From NCBI RefSeq assembly GCF_003244315.1, contig NZ_QKWH01000006.1, positions 79,015 to 143,014 on the forward strand: 64,000 bases of DNA, read 5' to 3'. The stretch comes from Xylanimonas oleitrophica (lineage in GTDB: Bacteria; Actinomycetota; Actinomycetes; Actinomycetales; Cellulomonadaceae). Below the pieces are notes generated by a model that saw nothing but the letters and a program-made list of their open reading frames with translations, had not been told where the DNA came from and did no database searches. Position numbers and translations under genes: made by a program. This document shows, piece by piece, positions 7,591 to 15,683 of the stretch; the stretch's first letter is position 1, and each line of letters begins with the position of its first letter.

Positions 7591-8661
7591 GTGCCGTCCC
7601 ACCCCGCAGCACGCCGCCGCCCTGCCCGACCAGGGGGCATCGCCGCCCTCGTCCTGACCGCGGCCCTGACCCTGGGCGCCTGCGCGGCTCCCGCGACGAC
7701 GCTGCCCGGGGGAGCGCCCGCGGGGGCCGCTGCCGCGCCGAGCCAGGCGTCGGCCCCCGCTCAGGGGGCGGAGGCCGCCCCCGGTTCGGCGGCTGCCCCC
7801 GCGGCCGGCACCACCTCCGCGCAGGGCACCGCCCTGGCTGCGGTCCCGCTCCTGGAGGTCAAGGGGCGGGCCCCCAAGACGGGTTACAGCCGCGACCACT
7901 TCGGGCCCGCCTGGGCCGACACCGACCGCAACGGCTGCGACCAGCGCAACGACGTGCTGCGCCGCGACCTGGCGGACTTCACCACCCGGCCCGGCTCCAA
8001 GGGCTGCGTGGTGCTCACCGGCACGTTCCACGACCCCTACTCGGGCGAGACGATCGCGTTCCAGCGCGGGCAGGACACGAGCGCGCTGGTGCAGATCGAC
8101 CACGTGGTGGCGCTCTCGGACGCCTGGCAGAAGGGCGCCCAGCAGTGGGACGCCGGCAAGCGCCGCGAGTTCGCCAACGACCCGCTCAACCTGCTGGCGT
8201 CGAAGGGGTCGCTGAACCAGCAGAAGGGCGACGGCGACACGGCCACGTGGCTGCCGCCGAACCGCGCGTTCCGTTGCGCGTACGTGGCACGGCAGGTGTC
8301 GGTGAAGGTGTCCTACGCGCTGTGGGTCACGGCCGCGGAGCGCGACGCGATGACCGAGGTGCTCTCGGGCTGCCCGGACGAGCCACTGCTCACCGAGGAC
8401 CCGGTGCCCGCACCGGACCCGGCCACCGAGAGCGCCGAGGGGGCCGTCGCAGCGGCGCCCGCAGCCCCGGCCGCCCCTGCCGAGGCGCCCGCCCCGGCAC
8501 CGGCAGCGCCCGAGGCCGCCGCCGGGGCTCCGGCTCCGGCCGACGTGTACTACGCGAGCTGCACCGAGGCGCGTGCCGCAGGCGCGGCTCCCGTCCGCGT
8601 GGGCGACCCGGGCTACCGGGCCGGTCTGGACCGCGACGGCGACGGCGTCGGCTGCGAGTGA
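7591..8661 (+). CDS. Secreted HNH-type nuclease lipoprotein with excalibur domain
   Basis: 356 residues starting at GTG, with GAGGAG about ten bases upstream. It has a lipoprotein signal (hydrophobic stretch ending LTLGAC, lipidated Cys about 31), then a Pro/Ala-rich linker, then a DUF1524/HNH nuclease domain: YSRDHFGPAW, DTDRNGCDQRNDVL, the HNH core QIDHVVALSDAW and NDPLNLLA. A second Pro/Ala-rich linker leads to an excalibur calcium-binding domain with DRDGDGVGCE at the extreme C-terminus. The likely role is extracellular DNA degradation or nutrient scavenging while tethered to the membrane. It is a stand-alone gene between terminator and promoter. Confidence 0.85.
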   Translation: MPSHPAARRRPARPGGIAALVLTAALTLGACAAPATTLPGGAPAGAAAAPSQASAPAQGAEAAPGSAAAPAAGTTSAQGTALAAVPLLEVKGRAPKTGYSRDHFGPAWADTDRNGCDQRNDVLRRDLADFTTRPGSKGCVVLTGTFHDPYSGETIAFQRGQDTSALVQIDHVVALSDAWQKGAQQWDAGKRREFANDPLNLLASKGSLNQQKGDGDTATWLPPNRAFRCAYVARQVSVKVSYALWVTAAERDAMTEVLSGCPDEPLLTEDPVPAPDPATESAEGAVAAAPAAPAAPAEAPAPAPAAPEAAAGAPAPADVYYASCTEARAAGAAPVRVGDPGYRAGLDRDGDGVGCE

Positions 8662-8748
8662 CGTCCGCAGGCCGCGCACGTCACCGGGTGCGTGCGCCCC
8701 GGGGCCGTGTGTCGTCGCGGCCGCGTGTCCCTGTCCCGTGCGCGGCAC

Positions 8749-8754
8749 TAGCGT
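8749..8754 (+). promoter_or_regulatory. Leaderless -10 box TAGCGT
   Basis: TAGCGT ends six bases before the GTG at 8761. No ribosome-binding site precedes that GTG, so a leaderless transcript is likely. Confidence 0.55.
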
Positions 8755-8760
8755 GACCCC

Positions 8761-10359
8761 GTGACCGCTCCGCTCCTGCTCGCGAACGCCCTGCTGACCG
8801 GCCGCGAAGGCCTGTACGACGTGCTGCTCGACGCCGGCCGGGTGGCCGCCGTCGTCCCGGCGGGCAGCGACGTCGAGGTCGCCACGGGGGTGCGCACGCG
8901 CGTCGCCGAGCGGGTCGACGTCGCGGGCCGGCGCGTGATCCCGGGGCTGTGGGACATGCACACCCACATGACCCAGTGGGCGATGGTGCGGCGTCGTCTG
9001 GACGTGTCGGCGGCGACGTCGGCCGAGCACGCCGCCCGCCTGGTGCGGGCGGGCCTGGACGACCCGGCGTACGCGCCTGCGCCGGGCCTGCCGCTCGTGG
9101 GCTTCGGCTTCCGCTGGGCGGCCTGGCCGCAGGAGCCGACGGCGGCGGTGCTCGACGCCGTCGCGGGCGAGGTGCCGGTGGTGCTGCTCTCGGGCGACCT
9201 GCACACGGCGTGGGCGAGCACGGCCGGCATGCGGTACCTCGGCGTCGAGCACCCCACGGGGCTGCTGCGGGAGGAGGAGTGGATGCCGGCCAGCCCGCGG
9301 CTGGTCGCGCTGCCCGACGACGTCACCGACGCCCTGGTGGTCGACGCCGCGGCCGCAGCCGCTGCGCGCGGCGTGGTCGGCGTCGTCGACCTGGAGGTGG
9401 CCGACAACCTCGCCGTCTGGCGCCGCCGTGCGACCGCCGGCTGGGAAGGGCTGCGCGTGCGGGCCGGGGTGTGGGAACAGTACCTGGACGCCGTGCTGAC
9501 CGAGGGGCTGCGCACCGGCGACCCCCTCGTGCCAGGAGCGGCGCACGGTGTGCCGCGCGCCGGTTCCGACGCCCTGCTCGCGCAGGGACCGCTCAAGGTC
9601 ATCAGCGACGGATCCCTCAACACCCTGACGGCGTTCTGCTTCGACCCGTACCCGGGAGTCACGGGGCAGGACGCCCACGGGGTGCTCAACGTGGCGCCCG
9701 ACCACCTGGTGCCCCTCATGACGCGCGCCCACCAGGGCGGTCTGCGCTGCGCCATCCACGCCATCGGCGACCACGCCAACGCCCTGGCCCTGGACGCGTT
9801 CGCCGCCTCCGGGGCCCGCGGGTCGGTCGAGCACGCCCAGCTCCTGCGGTGGGAGGACGTCGAACGGTTCGCCGCCCTCGGCGTCGTCGCCAGCGTGCAG
9901 CCCGAGCACGCCATGGACGACCGCGACCTGACCCCGCACCTGTGGCCGGGCCGCGACGAGCGCACCTTCCCTCTGGCCTCCCTGCTGCGCGCGGGCGTCA
10001 CGCTGCAGCTCGGCTCGGACGCCCCCGTCGCCCCGCTCGACCCGTGGCAGGCGGTCGCGTCGGCCACCACCCGTTCGCGCGACGGCCGCGAGCCGTGGCA
10101 CCCCGAGCAGCGCATCGACCTCGTGGCCGCGCTCGAGGCGTCCGTGGACGGGCTGCCGCTCGCCCTGGCCCCCGGCATGCCCGCCGACCTCGCCGTGCTC
10201 GACACCGACCCCCTCGCCGTCGGGCACGGCGAAGGTGGCCGGGACGGTGACGGCGGCCGGGGCGGCGCGGCGGACCCGCGCGAGGTCGCCACCGCGCTGC
10301 GCTCCACCGTCGTCGGCGCCACCCTCGTGGCAGGCAGGTTCACGCACCGCGCCCTCTGA
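8761..10359 (+). CDS. Amidohydrolase, YtcJ-like metal-dependent hydrolase
   Basis: 532 residues. The composite amidohydrolase fold is shown by GRRVIPGLWDMHTHM (metal ligands HxH), AIHAIGDHANA, GSVEHAQLL and LGSDAPVAPLDPWQAV (metal-binding Asp). This arrangement matches the YtcJ/NfdA branch, whose members hydrolyse N-acyl or N-formyl bonds; the substrate here is unknown. Cytoplasmic, no signal peptide. GTG is accepted as start because the N-terminal beta strand (LLLANALLTGREG) begins there and a -10 box lies six bases upstream. The C-terminal region contains a Gly/Asp-rich low-complexity insert (about 485-505). Confidence 0.85.
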   Translation: MTAPLLLANALLTGREGLYDVLLDAGRVAAVVPAGSDVEVATGVRTRVAERVDVAGRRVIPGLWDMHTHMTQWAMVRRRLDVSAATSAEHAARLVRAGLDDPAYAPAPGLPLVGFGFRWAAWPQEPTAAVLDAVAGEVPVVLLSGDLHTAWASTAGMRYLGVEHPTGLLREEEWMPASPRLVALPDDVTDALVVDAAAAAAARGVVGVVDLEVADNLAVWRRRATAGWEGLRVRAGVWEQYLDAVLTEGLRTGDPLVPGAAHGVPRAGSDALLAQGPLKVISDGSLNTLTAFCFDPYPGVTGQDAHGVLNVAPDHLVPLMTRAHQGGLRCAIHAIGDHANALALDAFAASGARGSVEHAQLLRWEDVERFAALGVVASVQPEHAMDDRDLTPHLWPGRDERTFPLASLLRAGVTLQLGSDAPVAPLDPWQAVASATTRSRDGREPWHPEQRIDLVAALEASVDGLPLALAPGMPADLAVLDTDPLAVGHGEGGRDGDGGRGGAADPREVATALRSTVVGATLVAGRFTHRAL

Positions 10360-10504
10360 CCCCCCCCGACGTGCGCGGACGCGCCACGCCGGCGAGCGGA
10401 GACGGCCAGATCACACCGGGTGAACGAGCGGAGGGCGCCGTCCGGGCTCACGATGGTTGCAGCCCCGGATCGGGGCACCACGCATCTGACGGAGGACCAA
10501 CCCC

Positions 10505-11950
10505 ATGTCCCACGCGCCCGGAACACCTGTGGCGTCGGCATCCAGTGCCCACCGCAAGGCGGTCACTCTCGCCATCGCCGCCGCAGTCGGCGGTTTCCTT
10601 TTCGGCTTCGACTCGTCCGTGATCAACGGCGCCGTCGACGCGGTCCAGGGCCAGTTCGAGCTCAGCTCGACGGTCACGGGCTTCGTCGTCGCCATCGCGC
10701 TGCTGGGCTGTGCCCTCGGCGCATGGGCCGGCGGCCGGCTCGCAGACCGGTGGGGACGCACCAAGGTCATGGTGCTCGGCGCCGTCCTCTTCTTCGTCTC
10801 GTCCGTGCTCTCGGCGATCGCGTTCGCCGCCTGGGACCTGGCGCTGTGGCGCTTCATGGCCGGCCTCGGCATCGGTATCGCGTCCGTCATCGCGCCCGCG
10901 TACATCGCGGAGATCGCGCCCGCCGCCATGCGCGGGCGTCTCGGCTCGCTGCAGCAGCTCGCCATCACCGTGGGCATCTTCGCCGCCCTGCTCTCCGACC
11001 AGGTGCTGGCCACGAGCGCCGGGGGTGCCGCCGAGCAGCTCTGGTTCGGCTGGGAGGCGTGGCGGTGGATGTTCCTCGTGGCGGTGATCCCCGCGGCCGT
11101 CTACGGGTTCCTCGCCCTGCGCATGCCCGAGTCGCCGCGCTACCTCGCGTCGCTGGGCCGTGACGACGAGGCCCGCCGCGTGCTGGCGTCCGTGCTCGGC
11201 CCGGACGAGGACGTCGACGACCGCCTCGCCCAGATCCACCGCTCCATCCGCGAGGACGAGGAGAACGCGCAGCGCGCCAGCCTCCGTGGCCCCGTGCTGG
11301 GCCTGCGCCGCATCGTGTGGGTCGGCATCCTGCTGTCCGTCTTCCAGCAGTTCGTCGGCATCAACGTGATCTTCTACTACTCGACGACGCTGTGGCAGGC
11401 CGTCGGGTTCGAGGAGTCGCAGGCGTTCACCGTCTCGACCATCACCGCCGTCACCAACGTGGCCGTGACGTTCATCGCCATCGCGCTCGTCGACAAGGTG
11501 GGCCGCCGCCCGATGCTGCTCGCGGGCTCGGCCGGCATGGCGGTGACGCTGGGCCTCATGGCGCTGGCCTTCACGCAGTCCACCGGCACCGGCGAGAACG
11601 TCTCCCTGCCGGGTGCCTGGGGCGTCGTCGCCCTGGTGGCGGCCAACCTGTTCGTGGTGTTCTTCGGTGCCACGTGGGGCCCGCTGGTGTGGGTGCTGCT
11701 GGGCGAGATGTTCCCCAACCGCATCCGTGCCGCCGCGCTGGGTGTGGCCGCCGCGATGCAGTGGATCGCGAACTTCACGATCACCCTGACGTTCCCGCCG
11801 CTGCTCAACGCGTTCGGCGCGTCGGTGCCGTACCTGATGTACGCGATCTTCGCGGCGCTGTCGTTCTTCTTCGTGCTCACCAAGGTCGAGGAGACCAAGG
11901 GCAAGGAGCTGGAGGACATGGAGGACACGGTGCGCAGCCGCAAGCGCTGA
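10505..11950 (+). CDS. Sugar porter family MFS transporter
   Basis: 481 residues with twelve predicted membrane spans. Sugar-porter signatures are complete: GFLFGFDSSVINGA in helix 1, GGRLADRWGRTK in loop 2-3, PESPRYL before the central loop, QQFVGINVIFYYS in helix 7, DKVGRRPML in loop 8-9 and EMFPNRIRAAALG. It probably imports a monosaccharide such as glucose or xylose by proton symport. A good ribosome site (GGAGG) precedes the ATG. The 145 bases upstream (10360-10504) carry the promoter; I see no clear operator. It is convergent with the respiratory gene run and shares a hairpin terminator with it. Confidence 0.92.
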   Translation: MSHAPGTPVASASSAHRKAVTLAIAAAVGGFLFGFDSSVINGAVDAVQGQFELSSTVTGFVVAIALLGCALGAWAGGRLADRWGRTKVMVLGAVLFFVSSVLSAIAFAAWDLALWRFMAGLGIGIASVIAPAYIAEIAPAAMRGRLGSLQQLAITVGIFAALLSDQVLATSAGGAAEQLWFGWEAWRWMFLVAVIPAAVYGFLALRMPESPRYLASLGRDDEARRVLASVLGPDEDVDDRLAQIHRSIREDEENAQRASLRGPVLGLRRIVWVGILLSVFQQFVGINVIFYYSTTLWQAVGFEESQAFTVSTITAVTNVAVTFIAIALVDKVGRRPMLLAGSAGMAVTLGLMALAFTQSTGTGENVSLPGAWGVVALVAANLFVVFFGATWGPLVWVLLGEMFPNRIRAAALGVAAAMQWIANFTITLTFPPLLNAFGASVPYLMYAIFAALSFFFVLTKVEETKGKELEDMEDTVRSRKR

Positions 11951-11968
11951 CCCGACGCGGCAGCGCGC

Positions 11969-14230
11969 TCACGACGACGCCGGGCGGTCCCTGCGGGGGC
12001 CGTCCGGCGTCGTCGTCCCCGCCGTCCGCGCGGCCCCTGCCGGCTCGGGCGGGCCGAGCGCCTCGGCCGCGCGGGCCGCGCGGCGCTCGGCCCGGCGCTC
12101 GTCGCGCTCGTCGGCCGCCGCCCAGCGGGAGGCGATCACGAGGGCCAGCGCCAGGGCCGGCACCTCGCCCAGCGCCCACACGAGCGCGCCGGCGGCCTGC
12201 TGGTCGGTGAGCCGGTCCGCCAGCCAGGCAGGTTCGACGGCGGCCAGCACCGACGGCGCGAGCAGCACGCGCGAGCTGGTGACGAGCGTGAGCCCCAGCG
12301 CGGTGTGGAACACCATCCCGGGCGCCAGCATGGCCAGCCGCAGCGGGTACGAGGGTCGGTGCGGCACGGGGTCGGTATCGACGAGGATCACCACGAACAG
12401 GTACCCGGCCACGGAGAAGTGCAGCGCGGCCGCCAGGTGCACCACCTCGCTGGTGAGGCTGAGCCTGAACAGGGGGGTGGCGTAGAAGAGGGCCATGCTC
12501 ACCACCACGTTGGCGGTGGCCACCGCCGGGTGCAGCAGCACGCGCGCCCACCGGCTGCCCAGCAGCGCCTGCAGCCGTTCGCGCGGCCCCGCGGAGCTGT
12601 CGGCGCGGGCTGGCAGGGCACGCAGCGCGAGGGTCACGGGGGAGGCCAGCACGTACAGCACGGGCAGCACCGTCGCCAGCATCATGTGCTGCATCATGTG
12701 GACGCTCAGCAGCGTGTGCCCGTAGGCGGCCGGCCCGCCGTTGGTGACCCAGAGCAGCAGGGCCATCGCGGTCAGCCAGACGGCGGTGCGCGCCACCGGC
12801 CAGGAGTCTCCCCGGCGGCGCAGCCGCCACGCCCAGCGCACGTAGAGGACGGCGCCGCCCAGCGCGGCGAGCGCGGCCACCGGCTGCACCGACCAGGCGG
12901 TGAAGGCCGTCTCGGGCGTGAGCGGCGGCAGGGGCGTGCCCTGCGGTGCGGGGGGTGGGGGAGAGTCGGCCAGCGCGACGGCGACGCCCAGCGTCGCGGC
13001 CATGACGGCGGCCTCGCCGAGCGCCAGACGGAGGAAGACGGCGCGGCCCGCCCGGGCGGCCAGACGGCGGCGGTGCGCCCAGCCTGCCACGCCGAGCAGC
13101 AGGAACAGGGCCGTCTTGGCCAGCAGCAGGCGGCCCCAGCCGGTGCCGGGCAGGTCTGCCGGGTCGTCCACGGACGCCAGCGTGACCACCACGCCGGATC
13201 CGGCCACGACGACGAAGCACCACAGCGCGAGGGGGGAGAACCGCCGCACGGCGGTGTCGACGGCGTCGCGGGTCCACGCGGCGCCGGGACGTGCGGCCCC
13301 GCGGGCCGAGGCCGTGCTGTGCCCGGCGCGGGCCCGGGACGGGGCTCTCCCGGGCAGCGTGCCCCCGGACAGCCCGAGACCGGCGAGCACCAGCACGCCG
13401 CCGGCCCACACCGTGACGGCGCCCAGGTGCAGCCACAGCGCGGACGCTGCCGTGTGCCCGCCGGTGTGGGCGCCGGCGTGCCCGCCGGAGGCCAGCGGGA
13501 CGAGCGCGAGGAGCGCGAGCACGAGCCCGGCCACCGCCCGGCCGCGCCACGGCCCGGTGACCACCGCCGCAGTGACGCAGGTGAGCACGACCGACCACAC
13601 CAGGGCGCTGCCGGGTGCGGTGCCCGTGAAGGCGAGCACGCCGTCGAGCCGCCCGGCCCCGGCCGTCGCGCCCAGCACGTCGAGGGCTGTCAGGGGCAGG
13701 CAGGCCGTCTGGGCGGCGGCCCAGGCCCATGCCGACCAGGTGGCGGTGCGCCGCGCGGGGGCGACGAAGGCCGGGGGCAGCACCGCGACCGTGAGAGCGA
13801 GAGCGCCGATCGTGACGGTGGCGGCGAGGCGCGAGAGCAGCTCCGCCGCCGGCAGGCCGTGACGCACGAGCGGGCCCGCGTCGAGGGCGGTCGGGCCCGG
13901 GGCGCCGCCCGTGGCGGTGGCGACGGCCAGCGCCAGGGCGGCGACCGCGGCCAGCACCGCCGCGGCGAGGGCGACGGCGTGGCGGCGAGCCCTGCCGGGC
14001 GCGCTGTCCGCCGGGCCGGGCCGGCCCTCCTCCGCAGGGCCAGGCGCGGCGCTGCTCGCGCGGTCGGGCGCGTCTCCGTCTGCCCGGCCCGGTCCGACGC
14101 CGTCCGCGAGGGTGTGCCCGGTGCCGTCCGCCGGCCGTGGCTCGCCTCCGCCGGGAGGCGCAGCACCGGCCCCCTCCGGCGTCGGCCCTGTCCCCGGCGT
14201 GGAGCGGGTGGGCGCGTCGGCGGCGCTCAC
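11969..14230 (-). CDS. CopD-CtaG fusion: copper transport and caa3 oxidase assembly membrane protein
   Basis: 753 residues starting at a GTG that overlaps the upstream stop (GTGA, 14227-14230). A low-complexity Pro/Gly/Ala N-terminus (about 1-75) precedes a CopD-like membrane domain (about 80-430) with His-rich GGHAGAHTGGHTAAS. A CtaG domain (about 450-720) follows, showing LLSVHMMQHMMLATVLPVLY and further His near WDLW-like helices. CtaG is needed to insert CuB into the caa3 oxidase of Bacillus; CopD/YcnJ domains move copper across the membrane. The fusion therefore fits a copper-delivery factor for the oxidase encoded upstream in the same run. It is the last gene before the terminator. Confidence 0.85.
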   Translation of the reverse strand: MSAADAPTRSTPGTGPTPEGAGAAPPGGGEPRPADGTGHTLADGVGPGRADGDAPDRASSAAPGPAEEGRPGPADSAPGRARRHAVALAAAVLAAVAALALAVATATGGAPGPTALDAGPLVRHGLPAAELLSRLAATVTIGALALTVAVLPPAFVAPARRTATWSAWAWAAAQTACLPLTALDVLGATAGAGRLDGVLAFTGTAPGSALVWSVVLTCVTAAVVTGPWRGRAVAGLVLALLALVPLASGGHAGAHTGGHTAASALWLHLGAVTVWAGGVLVLAGLGLSGGTLPGRAPSRARAGHSTASARGAARPGAAWTRDAVDTAVRRFSPLALWCFVVVAGSGVVVTLASVDDPADLPGTGWGRLLLAKTALFLLLGVAGWAHRRRLAARAGRAVFLRLALGEAAVMAATLGVAVALADSPPPPAPQGTPLPPLTPETAFTAWSVQPVAALAALGGAVLYVRWAWRLRRRGDSWPVARTAVWLTAMALLLWVTNGGPAAYGHTLLSVHMMQHMMLATVLPVLYVLASPVTLALRALPARADSSAGPRERLQALLGSRWARVLLHPAVATANVVVSMALFYATPLFRLSLTSEVVHLAAALHFSVAGYLFVVILVDTDPVPHRPSYPLRLAMLAPGMVFHTALGLTLVTSSRVLLAPSVLAAVEPAWLADRLTDQQAAGALVWALGEVPALALALVIASRWAAADERDERRAERRAARAAEALGPPEPAGAARTAGTTTPDGPRRDRPASS
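11972..12015. terminator. Bidirectional terminator hairpin
   Basis: A 16-bp stem with one G-T pair and a 12-base loop lies at the 3' end of the minus-strand CopD-CtaG gene and 20 bases past the sugar-porter stop, so it can serve both convergent units. Confidence 0.65.
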
Positions 14231-14685
14231 GAGGGCGCCACCCGGAGCTCGGCCGTCATGCCGGCGGCGTGGTGCCCGGTCACCGTGCAGACGAGCTCGA
14301 GCGTCTCGCCCGCCTCGGTCTGGATGCGCAGCTCGTGCTCCTCGCCGGGGGCGAGCACGGGGGTGCCCCAGTCGCCGAGCCGGCCGCGCACCACGACGTC
14401 GTGGCCGGTGGCGCCCGTGTTGGTGACGACGACGGTGACGTCGCCTGCTGCCGCGACGGCACCACCGGTCTCGATGCTCCACTCCGTGAGCCCGACGCGG
14501 AGGGCGCTGGCGGGCTCACCGGCAGGGGTGCCGGTCGACCCGCGGTGCGATCCGTGGGGGTGCGGCCCGTCGGCGTGCGCCGCGCCGGAGGCGGGGTGCG
14601 GCGTCGTCTGCGGTGACGGGGCGCAGCCGGCGCCGGCCGTGAGGGCGAGCACGAGCAGGGCGACGGCGGTGCGGCGGCGGTTCAC
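14227..14685 (-). CDS. Blue-copper (cupredoxin) lipoprotein
   Basis: 152 residues. A short basic N-terminus and hydrophobic core end in TAGAGC, a lipobox with Cys about 20. A His-containing linker follows (PHPASGAAHADGPHPHGSHR). The cupredoxin domain keeps all type 1 copper ligands: His in GATGHDVVV and Cys, His and Met in LVCTVTGHHAAGM. It may carry electrons or hand copper to the oxidase, on the outer face of the membrane. The GTG start has GGAGG behind it and the stop overlaps the CopD-CtaG start by four bases. Confidence 0.85.
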   Translation of the reverse strand: MNRRRTAVALLVLALTAGAGCAPSPQTTPHPASGAAHADGPHPHGSHRGSTGTPAGEPASALRVGLTEWSIETGGAVAAAGDVTVVVTNTGATGHDVVVRGRLGDWGTPVLAPGEEHELRIQTEAGETLELVCTVTGHHAAGMTAELRVAPS

Positions 14686-15683
14686 GAGCCCTCCTCCCGC
14701 ACCTGCGCGTACTGCCCCATGAGCTCGGCGGACCGCCCTGGGTCGGTGTCGCGCAGCAGGGTGCCGAGCAGGGCGAGGGTGGGGGCGTGCCGGGTGCGGA
14801 CCTCGAGGGTCTGCTCGAGCACCTCGGTCGCCTGGTCCGCGGAGCCGTCGCGCACCAGGGCGGCGGCGTAGCGGTAGCGGGCGTCGGCGTCGAGGGGGCG
14901 CAGGCGGACGACGGCGGCGCGCTGCTCGGCCGCCTCGGCCGTGCGTCCGGCCTCCTCCAGGCGAGAGGCCAGCGCCTCGCGCAGCTCGGTGCGGCCCGGC
15001 TGCTCCTGGACGGCGGCCTGGAGCACGGTGAGTGCTCCGAGCTCGCCGGGCCCCGCACCGTCCGACGCGGCCGCGGCGCCGCTGCCCGCCTCGGCCGAGG
15101 CTGCCGCCGCGGTGCCGCCCGCAGGGCCGACGGAGCCGCGCACGTCCGTGACGAGCCACCAGCCGGCGAGCACGGCCACCCCTGCCAGCGCGGCGGCCGG
15201 TGCCGCCCGCCGCCCCGGCCGCCGCCAGAGCAGGGGGACCGCCAGGGCGACCACCGCCAGCGGCGCCGCCCACAGCAGCCAGCCGAGCCCCCGCCGTGGT
15301 GGGTCGAGCAGCACCTCGTCGCCGTACGCCCGGGCGAACCACTCGCGCACCTCCCCCGGGGTGCGGCCGGCGGCCAGCTGCTCGGCCACCACGAGCCGCA
15401 TCGACTCCGCGAGCGGCGACGCCGAGTCGGCCACGTCCTCGCCCATGCAGGACGGGCAGCGCAGGCTCCCCGCCACGGCGCGCACCTGGTCGGCGTGCGC
15501 GTCACCGGGGCTGGGCAGCACCAGCGCGCCCACCACGCCGACCGCGGCCAGCATCGCCACCACGAGCGCTGCGAGCACGGTGCGCCGGCGGCCGACGAGC
15601 ACGGTGCGCCGCCGTCCGGGGGTGCTGGTGGGCGCGGGACCTTCAGGCCCGGGAGGCGGCGTGGGGAGACGGGGTGCGCTCAC
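14682..15683 (-). CDS. ccmH: CcmH-type cytochrome c maturation protein with C-terminal TPR region (CcmI-like)
   Basis: 333 residues. After a membrane anchor (about 30-50) comes the CcmH redox motif LRCPSCMGEDVADS with the paired Cys, then helices ending FARAYGDEVLLDPP as in CcmH. A second membrane span follows (about 150-170). The C-terminal part (about 200-333) is TPR-like (LEEAGRTAEAAEQRAAVVRL, LALLGTLLRDT), corresponding to CcmI/CycH. Role: reduction and presentation of the apocytochrome CxxCH to the haem lyase. GTG start; four-base overlap with both neighbours. Confidence 0.88.
   Translation of the reverse strand: MSAPRLPTPPPGPEGPAPTSTPGRRRTVLVGRRRTVLAALVVAMLAAVGVVGALVLPSPGDAHADQVRAVAGSLRCPSCMGEDVADSASPLAESMRLVVAEQLAAGRTPGEVREWFARAYGDEVLLDPPRRGLGWLLWAAPLAVVALAVPLLWRRPGRRAAPAAALAGVAVLAGWWLVTDVRGSVGPAGGTAAAASAEAGSGAAAASDGAGPGELGALTVLQAAVQEQPGRTELREALASRLEEAGRTAEAAEQRAAVVRLRPLDADARYRYAAALVRDGSADQATEVLEQTLEVRTRHAPTLALLGTLLRDTDPGRSAELMGQYAQVREEGS

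Noticed and set aside
7567..10347. Minus-strand open frame of over 900 codons opposite the nuclease and amidohydrolase genes
   Set aside because: Same shadow effect; both plus-strand genes have motifs, starts and signals, the minus frame has none.
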